Shown here piece after piece: positions 1 to 4,736 of a DNA stretch of 5,879 nucleotides. Within the stretch, counting starts at the first letter, position 1, and every line of letters starts with the position of its first letter. The stretch is from positions 1 through 5,879 of the forward strand of contig NZ_CALFXI010000067.1 of NCBI RefSeq assembly GCF_937958065.1, written 5' to 3'. A program made the position numbers and the translations under genes. The notes below the pieces were generated by a model. It made no database searches. It saw only the letters and a program-made list of their open reading frames with translations, and had not been told where the DNA came from. The DNA is from an uncultured Steroidobacter sp. (lineage in GTDB: Bacteria; Pseudomonadota; Gammaproteobacteria; Steroidobacterales; Steroidobacteraceae).

Positions 1-55
1 GGTGATCACGGTCGGCTTGAAGAAGCAGCCGGGACCCGGCACGCGTTCGCCGCCG
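1..55. repeat. Terminal inverted repeat, left arm (matches 5825-5879)
   Basis: Bases 1-55 are the exact reverse complement of the last 55 bases. Identity stops abruptly: base 56 is c, where g would be needed to pair with 5824. The right arm is ALDH coding sequence in its proper context, so this left arm is a piece of antisense ALDH sequence joined to an unrelated gene. A perfect match of exactly 55 nt equals a k-mer size often used by de Bruijn assemblers, so this may be the overlap left at a graph branch rather than a transposon end. I see no transposase or target-site duplication. Confidence 0.95.
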
Positions 56-466
56 CTGCCGAAATGGGAACAGCTTGATCCGGAAACGCTGGCAGGGGTA
101 ATACGCCTCAACGCCTGGGCCGACGATGAAAAACCGGCCGTGGTCGCCAGTCTGTATCGCCATCTCGCGTACTGGCCGGAATTGATGCCACCGCTCGAAC
201 GCCTGCTGCAACCGTTTGCCCGAAGCGGCACCTTGCGCGCGCTGCGCGATGCGACCGTTGCCGACGCCGCGCGTCTGGTGCGCTCGCAACCGTTGACCAT
301 GCCTGTGCTGCCAGCGGGCTTCGAGCAGCGGTTTGGCGCCTTCCTGTCGCGACTGGCGAGCGTGACGATCGCGAAGATGATTCCGATCGGCTGCCTGCTG
401 CTCGCATGCTTCCGGGCCGGGGCAGCCGGCCCGCCGGACCATGCGGCACCTCGAATGTGCCGCTGA
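56..466 (+). CDS. C-terminal part of an unassigned, possibly DehI-like protein (5' end missing)
   Basis: This open frame ends at TGA 464-466 and encodes about 136 residues beyond the inverted-repeat arm. The frame stays open back through 1-55 to a GTG at base 2, but those first 18 codons are antisense ALDH sequence, so that start should not be trusted and the true N-terminus is absent. Visible features are a Pro/Trp opening (PLPKWEQL), a helical stretch with ASLYRHLAYWPEL, and a C-terminal segment with IAKMIPIG. These recall, from memory only, the alpha-helical repeats of DehI-type 2-haloacid dehalogenases and related unnamed proteins; this is a weak assignment. The gene lies 36 bp upstream of the Bug gene on the same strand, so co-transcription is likely. 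Its last 165 bp are repeated at 2529-2693. The product has no signal peptide or clear membrane segment in the visible part. Confidence 0.6.
   Translation: MPKWEQLDPETLAGVIRLNAWADDEKPAVVASLYRHLAYWPELMPPLERLLQPFARSGTLRALRDATVADAARLVRSQPLTMPVLPAGFEQRFGAFLSRLASVTIAKMIPIGCLLLACFRAGAAGPPDHAAPRMCR
443..463 (+). other. Small GC-rich hairpin at the end of gene 1
   Basis: A perfect 7-bp stem, GCGGCAC (443-449) with GTGCCGC (457-463), encloses a 7-nt loop and ends just before the TGA at 464. No run of T follows, so it does not look like a classical Rho-independent terminator. It could modestly stabilise the 3' end of the upstream message or do nothing. The same hairpin recurs at 2670-2690. Confidence 0.35.
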
Positions 467-491
467 ACAATAACAACCAACAACAGTCAAC

Positions 492-497
492 AAGGAG
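492..497 (+). promoter_or_regulatory. Ribosome binding site of Bug gene copy 1
   Basis: AAGGAG lies 5 nt before the ATG at 503 and fixes that start. The preceding leader (467-491) is a C- and A-rich, T- and G-poor run with several CAA triplets. It should be unstructured and favour ribosome access, in contrast to the GC-rich surroundings. Confidence 0.85.
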
Positions 498-502
498 ACG
501 AC

Positions 503-1450
503 ATGTTCAAATCTGCCCTCGCAGTAGCCGCGCTCGCATTGCTGCTCCCGTTCGCGGGCGCAAACGCCCAAACCTGGCCCAGCCAGCCGATCACGATGAT
601 CGTGTCCTTCCCGCCGGGTGGCGTGACCGATCTGGTCGGACGCCAGCTCGCCAATGAAATGGCGAAGACGCTCGGACAGTCGGTCGTGGTCGTCAATCGG
701 GGCGGCGCGGCCGGCTCGATCGGCTCGGCCGCAATTGCCAATGCGCCGACCGACGGCTATACCTTCGGCTTCATCGTATCCGCGGCGCTGACCATCGTGC
801 CGCACCTGCAGAAGGTTCCCTACCATCTCGATTCCTTCCACTACATCTGCCGCACTTTCGACATACCGGTCTACGCGCTGGTGACCAGCGATTCACGCTT
901 CAAGACGATGGCGGAGCTGATCAGTTACGCCAAGGCGAATCCGGGCAAGATCAATTACGCCAGCGTCGGCACCGGATCGCTGCTGCACATGGCGGCGCTC
1001 GACCTGGAACGCGCGGCCGGAATCAAAATGAACCATGTGCCGTACAAGGGGGAAGGCCCGGCGGTCATCGATCTGCTCGGCAAGCATGTCGACCTGCTGT
1101 TCGGCACCAACGCCGTCGCCAGCACGCATCGCCTGCGCCGGCTGGCCGTCGCTGCCGAAAAACGTGCTGCCGAGCTGCCCGACGTGCCGACGCTGGCGGA
1201 GATGGGCTACAACGTGTCGTGGTCGATCGTGGGCGGCGCAATCGCACCGAAGGGAATCGATCCGACCGCGCGCGGCAAACTGGAGCAGGCATGCAAGGCC
1301 GCATCCGACGTGCCCGCGTTCCAGCAGGCGCTGATAAAGATGAACGTGACACCGCAGTATGGCGACAGTGAAACCTATCGCAACCAGCTGATTCGTGACG
1401 CCGGGCGCAACCGCGTGCTGATCAAGGATTCCGGGCTGCTGGCGCAGTAG
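503..1450 (+). CDS. Bug-family (TctC-like) tripartite tricarboxylate transporter substrate-binding protein, copy 1
   Basis: This is a periplasmic solute-binding protein of 315 aa, a normal length for the family, whose members bind small carboxylates or related metabolites. Residues 1-22 form a Sec signal peptide: MFK, a hydrophobic Ala/Leu core, then ANA before Q23. The mature start WPSQPITMIVSFPPGG with D43 is the classic Bug N-terminus. Further family landmarks are NRGGAAGSIG (about 65-74), PTDGYTF (about 82-88), NYASVGTGS, HVPYKG and LPDVPTLAEMGY. The start is the ATG with AAGGAG 5 nt upstream. No TctA or TctB membrane subunits are present, as is common for orphan Bug proteins, so it may serve a distant transporter or act as a sensor component. 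The 3' end overlaps the convergent LysR gene by 29 bp. An identical copy lies at 2730-3677. The ligand cannot be predicted. Confidence 0.95.
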   Translation: MFKSALAVAALALLLPFAGANAQTWPSQPITMIVSFPPGGVTDLVGRQLANEMAKTLGQSVVVVNRGGAAGSIGSAAIANAPTDGYTFGFIVSAALTIVPHLQKVPYHLDSFHYICRTFDIPVYALVTSDSRFKTMAELISYAKANPGKINYASVGTGSLLHMAALDLERAAGIKMNHVPYKGEGPAVIDLLGKHVDLLFGTNAVASTHRLRRLAVAAEKRAAELPDVPTLAEMGYNVSWSIVGGAIAPKGIDPTARGKLEQACKAASDVPAFQQALIKMNVTPQYGDSETYRNQLIRDAGRNRVLIKDSGLLAQ

Positions 1451-2381
1451 CGGACACGCGCAGCAACTCTTCGATGAATGCCTCGGCGACCGGAGACTTG
1501 GGGCGGTTCGCGCGCGTGATCAGCGCGACGGGGAAAAACAGCCCCGGCAACGCCACCGGCAGCGGCCGGATCAGGCCGCTGCGCGAAAACTGCCGCACCA
1601 GGTCGGCCGGCATGATCGTGACCATGTTGCTTTCCTGGAGCATCGCCAGGTTGGTCAGCAGCGAAGTCGATTCGACCGCGTTGCGCGGCCGGCTGCCGCC
1701 GTTGGCGGTAAACAGGATGTCGAGGCGCTGCCGCACCGGCGCATTCGAGCGCGGCAATATCCAGCGTTGCCGGACCAGATCCGACAGCTCGATACGCTTG
1801 ACGTTCAGCAGCGGATGGCGCGGTCCGCAGACCACGACGAATTCGTCCTCATGCAGCACGCGCAAATCGACATCGTCGAGCGCCGCTCCGCCCATGACGC
1901 GGCCAACCATCATGTCGATCTCGCCCCGGCGCAGCATCGCCATCAGTGCGTCGTTCGACCCCTCTTCGACCGAAACGCCAACGCCCGGATGGCGCTCGAG
2001 CAGCGCGGCGACCGCGCGCGGAACCAGTTCCGACGCGGTCGAGGAATTGGTGCCGAGCGCGAGCGTGCCAAGCGCGCCGATGCTCAATGCGGCGATCTCG
2101 TCACGCACCCCATCGAGTTCGGTCAACAGACCGCGCGCACGACGAATCATCGCTTCGCCAAAAATGGTCGGTTTCATGCCGCGCCGCGAACGCTCGAACA
2201 GTTCGACATTGAGCGTTGCTTCCAGTTCATGCAACAGCTTGGTCGCCGCCGGTTGCGTCATGCCGAGTTCGGCGGCAGCGCGGTGCAGGTTGCCGAGGTC
2301 GCCAAGCGCCGACAACAACATCAGTTGGCGAATCTTGAGCCGGCTGCGCAACAGCCACGATTCGGGGGGAGATTTGGTCAT
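1422..2381 (-). CDS. LysR-type transcriptional regulator, copy 1
   Basis: This is a 319-aa LysR-family regulator. Residues about 15-74 form the winged helix-turn-helix: LKIRQLMLLSALGDLGNLHRAA, then LGMTQPAATKLLHELE and ELFERSRRGMKPT. Residues from about 100 onward form the effector-binding domain. I chose the ATG at 2381, which reads MTKSPPESW and puts the DNA-binding domain at the usual distance from the N-terminus, with AGGGA about 10 nt upstream. An in-frame ATG at 2450 would add 23 residues, but it has no ribosome site and its extra residues would come from the AT-rich promoter. The gene is divergent from the ALDH gene in the undisturbed arrangement, which suggests autoregulation and control of ALDH, and perhaps of the Bug gene. 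The inducer is unknown. An identical copy lies at 3649-4608. Confidence 0.93.
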   Translation of the reverse strand: MTKSPPESWLLRSRLKIRQLMLLSALGDLGNLHRAAAELGMTQPAATKLLHELEATLNVELFERSRRGMKPTIFGEAMIRRARGLLTELDGVRDEIAALSIGALGTLALGTNSSTASELVPRAVAALLERHPGVGVSVEEGSNDALMAMLRRGEIDMMVGRVMGGAALDDVDLRVLHEDEFVVVCGPRHPLLNVKRIELSDLVRQRWILPRSNAPVRQRLDILFTANGGSRPRNAVESTSLLTNLAMLQESNMVTIMPADLVRQFSRSGLIRPLPVALPGLFFPVALITRANRPKSPVAEAFIEELLRVSATAPAARNP

Positions 2382-2509
2382 CGATGGGCCATCCCTGAGT
2401 GTCAAAGTCGCTGATACCAAAAAAAGTATCACCGAATACGAAAAATTCATTTTACGGTGATCAATCGCAGCGCCTACTCTAATCGAAAAACCCGCATGAG
2501 GAGATGTCG
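2382..2509. promoter_or_regulatory. LysR/ALDH divergent promoter and operator region, copy 1
   Basis: This is the only markedly AT-rich stretch of the unit. It carries GATAC (2413-2417), an 8-nt spacer of C plus seven A, and GTATC (2426-2430), a perfect interrupted palindrome. A third half-site ATAC at 2436-2439 also pairs inversely with GTAT 2426-2429. This resembles the ATAC/GTAT form of LysR operators, although the T-to-A distance is 12 rather than the canonical 11 bases. ATCACCG (2428-2434) and CGGTGAT (2455-2461) form a second inverted repeat 20 nt apart. Toward ALDH, TCTAAT (2478-2483) is a good -10 candidate with no good -35, as expected for an activator-dependent promoter. Because of the duplication, this copy now faces a truncated ALDH start and the second Bug gene. 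Confidence 0.6.
2498..2503 (+). promoter_or_regulatory. Orphaned ALDH ribosome binding site, copy 1
   Basis: GAGGAG lies 6 nt upstream of the GTG at 2510. It is the same signal that serves the intact ALDH gene at 4725-4730, but here it precedes a gene cut off after a few codons. Confidence 0.6.
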
Positions 2510-2528
2510 GTGAATCAGATCAACCACA
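2510..2528 (+). pseudogene. Truncated 5' end of the ALDH gene at the duplication junction
   Basis: The first ALDH codons (VNQINH and part of the next) are followed at 2529 by sequence from inside gene 1, in a different frame from that gene. Starting from GTG 2510, or from ATG 2504, translation would stay open to a stop at 2882-2884. That yields a 124- to 126-residue chimeric peptide rich in Arg and Pro which overlaps the start of the second Bug gene in another frame. I regard it as a by-product of the junction, not a functional protein. Confidence 0.75.
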
Positions 2529-2693
2529 CCTGTGCTGCCAGCGGGCTTCGAGCAGCGGTTTGGCGCCTTCCTGTCGCGACTGGCGAGCGTGACGATCGCG
2601 AAGATGATTCCGATCGGCTGCCTGCTGCTCGCATGCTTCCGGGCCGGGGCAGCCGGCCCGCCGGACCATGCGGCACCTCGAATGTGCCGCTGA
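2529..2693 (+). pseudogene. 3' remnant of the gene 1 (possibly DehI-like) coding sequence
   Basis: This is an exact copy of 302-466, coding for the last 54 residues (PVLPAGFEQRF onward) and the TGA at 2691-2693. The frame is closed upstream by a TGA at 2511-2513, and the only early start candidate, GTG 2532, has no ribosome site. It has lost its N-terminal region and should be non-functional. It now serves only as leader sequence before the second Bug gene. Confidence 0.85.
2670..2690 (+). other. Small GC-rich hairpin, copy 2
   Basis: The same 7-bp stem and 7-nt loop as at 443-463, here within the gene 1 remnant. It sits between the duplicated ALDH promoter and the second Bug gene. With no T run after it, it is unlikely to block read-through. 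Confidence 0.35.
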
Positions 2694-2718
2694 ACAATAA
2701 CAACCAACAACAGTCAAC

Positions 2719-2724
2719 AAGGAG
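2719..2724 (+). promoter_or_regulatory. Ribosome binding site of Bug gene copy 2
   Basis: AAGGAG, 5 nt before the ATG at 2730, is preserved from copy 1 together with the C/A-rich leader. A chimeric frame reading in from 2510 would pass across this site and could interfere with initiation. Confidence 0.85.
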
Positions 2725-2729
2725 ACGAC

Positions 2730-3677
2730 ATGTTCAAATCTGCCCTCGCAGTAGCCGCGCTCGCATTGCTGCTCCCGTTCGCGGGCGCAAACGCCCAAAC
2801 CTGGCCCAGCCAGCCGATCACGATGATCGTGTCCTTCCCGCCGGGTGGCGTGACCGATCTGGTCGGACGCCAGCTCGCCAATGAAATGGCGAAGACGCTC
2901 GGACAGTCGGTCGTGGTCGTCAATCGGGGCGGCGCGGCCGGCTCGATCGGCTCGGCCGCAATTGCCAATGCGCCGACCGACGGCTATACCTTCGGCTTCA
3001 TCGTATCCGCGGCGCTGACCATCGTGCCGCACCTGCAGAAGGTTCCCTACCATCTCGATTCCTTCCACTACATCTGCCGCACTTTCGACATACCGGTCTA
3101 CGCGCTGGTGACCAGCGATTCACGCTTCAAGACGATGGCGGAGCTGATCAGTTACGCCAAGGCGAATCCGGGCAAGATCAATTACGCCAGCGTCGGCACC
3201 GGATCGCTGCTGCACATGGCGGCGCTCGACCTGGAACGCGCGGCCGGAATCAAAATGAACCATGTGCCGTACAAGGGGGAAGGCCCGGCGGTCATCGATC
3301 TGCTCGGCAAGCATGTCGACCTGCTGTTCGGCACCAACGCCGTCGCCAGCACGCATCGCCTGCGCCGGCTGGCCGTCGCTGCCGAAAAACGTGCTGCCGA
3401 GCTGCCCGACGTGCCGACGCTGGCGGAGATGGGCTACAACGTGTCGTGGTCGATCGTGGGCGGCGCAATCGCACCGAAGGGAATCGATCCGACCGCGCGC
3501 GGCAAACTGGAGCAGGCATGCAAGGCCGCATCCGACGTGCCCGCGTTCCAGCAGGCGCTGATAAAGATGAACGTGACACCGCAGTATGGCGACAGTGAAA
3601 CCTATCGCAACCAGCTGATTCGTGACGCCGGGCGCAACCGCGTGCTGATCAAGGATTCCGGGCTGCTGGCGCAGTAG
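2730..3677 (+). CDS. Bug-family (TctC-like) substrate-binding protein, copy 2
   Basis: This 315-aa protein is identical to the product of 503-1450, with the same signal peptide (1-22, ANA before Q23) and Bug landmarks (FPPGG, PTDGYTF, HVPYKG, PDVPT), so it should have the same ligand. The context differs: instead of a complete gene 1 upstream it has a 3' remnant of it. About 220 bp upstream lies a duplicate of the LysR-controlled ALDH promoter pointing toward it. If the duplication is real, this copy could be expressed from that promoter and raise the dose of the binding protein under the ALDH regulon. Complete identity with copy 1 implies a very recent event or an artefact, not two diverged paralogues. 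Confidence 0.93.
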   Translation: MFKSALAVAALALLLPFAGANAQTWPSQPITMIVSFPPGGVTDLVGRQLANEMAKTLGQSVVVVNRGGAAGSIGSAAIANAPTDGYTFGFIVSAALTIVPHLQKVPYHLDSFHYICRTFDIPVYALVTSDSRFKTMAELISYAKANPGKINYASVGTGSLLHMAALDLERAAGIKMNHVPYKGEGPAVIDLLGKHVDLLFGTNAVASTHRLRRLAVAAEKRAAELPDVPTLAEMGYNVSWSIVGGAIAPKGIDPTARGKLEQACKAASDVPAFQQALIKMNVTPQYGDSETYRNQLIRDAGRNRVLIKDSGLLAQ

Positions 3678-4608
3678 CGGACACGCGCAGCAACTCTTCG
3701 ATGAATGCCTCGGCGACCGGAGACTTGGGGCGGTTCGCGCGCGTGATCAGCGCGACGGGGAAAAACAGCCCCGGCAACGCCACCGGCAGCGGCCGGATCA
3801 GGCCGCTGCGCGAAAACTGCCGCACCAGGTCGGCCGGCATGATCGTGACCATGTTGCTTTCCTGGAGCATCGCCAGGTTGGTCAGCAGCGAAGTCGATTC
3901 GACCGCGTTGCGCGGCCGGCTGCCGCCGTTGGCGGTAAACAGGATGTCGAGGCGCTGCCGCACCGGCGCATTCGAGCGCGGCAATATCCAGCGTTGCCGG
4001 ACCAGATCCGACAGCTCGATACGCTTGACGTTCAGCAGCGGATGGCGCGGTCCGCAGACCACGACGAATTCGTCCTCATGCAGCACGCGCAAATCGACAT
4101 CGTCGAGCGCCGCTCCGCCCATGACGCGGCCAACCATCATGTCGATCTCGCCCCGGCGCAGCATCGCCATCAGTGCGTCGTTCGACCCCTCTTCGACCGA
4201 AACGCCAACGCCCGGATGGCGCTCGAGCAGCGCGGCGACCGCGCGCGGAACCAGTTCCGACGCGGTCGAGGAATTGGTGCCGAGCGCGAGCGTGCCAAGC
4301 GCGCCGATGCTCAATGCGGCGATCTCGTCACGCACCCCATCGAGTTCGGTCAACAGACCGCGCGCACGACGAATCATCGCTTCGCCAAAAATGGTCGGTT
4401 TCATGCCGCGCCGCGAACGCTCGAACAGTTCGACATTGAGCGTTGCTTCCAGTTCATGCAACAGCTTGGTCGCCGCCGGTTGCGTCATGCCGAGTTCGGC
4501 GGCAGCGCGGTGCAGGTTGCCGAGGTCGCCAAGCGCCGACAACAACATCAGTTGGCGAATCTTGAGCCGGCTGCGCAACAGCCACGATTCGGGGGGAGAT
4601 TTGGTCAT
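3649..4608 (-). CDS. LysR-type transcriptional regulator, copy 2
   Basis: This 319-aa regulator is identical to the one at 1422-2381, with the same helix-turn-helix (TQPAATKLLHELE) and effector domain. The preferred start is ATG 4608; the alternative at 4677 is disfavoured because it would translate the operator region and lacks a ribosome site. It overlaps the convergent Bug copy 2 by 29 bp. This copy sits in what looks like the natural arrangement, divergent from the intact ALDH gene with about 128 bp between the starts, and is the better guide to its target. Confidence 0.92.
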   Translation of the reverse strand: MTKSPPESWLLRSRLKIRQLMLLSALGDLGNLHRAAAELGMTQPAATKLLHELEATLNVELFERSRRGMKPTIFGEAMIRRARGLLTELDGVRDEIAALSIGALGTLALGTNSSTASELVPRAVAALLERHPGVGVSVEEGSNDALMAMLRRGEIDMMVGRVMGGAALDDVDLRVLHEDEFVVVCGPRHPLLNVKRIELSDLVRQRWILPRSNAPVRQRLDILFTANGGSRPRNAVESTSLLTNLAMLQESNMVTIMPADLVRQFSRSGLIRPLPVALPGLFFPVALITRANRPKSPVAEAFIEELLRVSATAPAARNP

Positions 4609-4736
4609 CGATGGGCCATCCCTGAGTGTCAAAGTCGCTGATACCAAAAAAAGTATCACCGAATACGAAAAATTCATTTTACGGTGATCAATCGCAGCGC
4701 CTACTCTAATCGAAAAACCCGCATGAGGAGATGTCG
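4609..4736. promoter_or_regulatory. LysR/ALDH divergent promoter and operator region, copy 2 (native context)
   Basis: This is the same region as 2382-2509, here in front of the intact ALDH gene. The palindrome GATAC (4640-4644) and GTATC (4653-4657) and the extra half-site ATAC (4663-4666) lie about 70-100 bp upstream of the ALDH start, a usual place for a LysR recognition site. The pair ATCACCG (4655-4661) and CGGTGAT (4682-4688) lies nearer the promoter. TCTAAT (4705-4710) is the -10 candidate. The -35 region is poor, which fits activation by the regulator. Binding is inferred, not shown. Confidence 0.6.
4725..4730 (+). promoter_or_regulatory. ALDH ribosome binding site that decides the start
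   Basis: GAGGAG directly abuts an in-frame ATG at 4731, which leaves no spacing, but stands 6 nt before the in-frame GTG at 4737. The spacing therefore favours GTG 4737 as the true ALDH start, with ATG 4731 as the alternative that adds only two residues. Confidence 0.6.

Larger units (their letters stand above)
302..2528. repeat. 2227-bp tandem direct repeat, copy 1
   Basis: The unit begins inside the DehI-like gene (codon CCT at 302) and ends inside the 5' end of the ALDH gene. It is followed at once by the second copy with a constant offset of 2227. Reading both copies I found no substitution, and all translated products in both copies are identical. The left edge is set by g301 versus a2528. 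The right edge is set by c2530 versus t4757, leaving one ambiguous shared base (c at 302, 2529 and 4756). The unit holds the 3' end of gene 1, a whole Bug gene, a whole LysR gene, the divergent promoter and the first ALDH codons. Confidence 0.97.

Noticed and set aside
2..55. GTG start at base 2 giving gene 1 a complete 154-residue product
   Set aside because: The first 18 codons are the reverse complement of ALDH coding sequence, so this N-terminus is created by the inverted end, not by a real gene start.
443..463. Rho-independent terminator after gene 1
   Set aside because: The stem is only 7 bp and is followed by an A/C-rich sequence without a T tract.
2400..2405. Perfect TTGACA on the minus strand as the -35 of the LysR promoter
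   Set aside because: A -10 at 16-18 bp would fall on the LysR start codon itself with no matching hexamer, so it would produce an essentially leaderless message. Probably chance.
1767..2414. A 215-residue plus-strand open frame, and similar frames at 3994-4641 and 4808-5557
   Set aside because: They lie opposite LysR or within ALDH in another frame, have no ribosome site or recognisable motif, and have His/Arg/Gln-rich shadow composition.
2382..2450. Longer LysR product starting at ATG 2450
   Set aside because: There is no ribosome site. The added 23 residues come from the AT-rich operator region, and the start at 2381 gives the standard LysR N-terminal length.
1474..2460. A 328-residue plus-strand open frame (and its twin at 3701-4687)
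   Set aside because: It is antisense to the LysR gene, with Ser/Arg-rich low-information composition typical of a high-GC shadow frame. The LysR strand has unmistakable family motifs.
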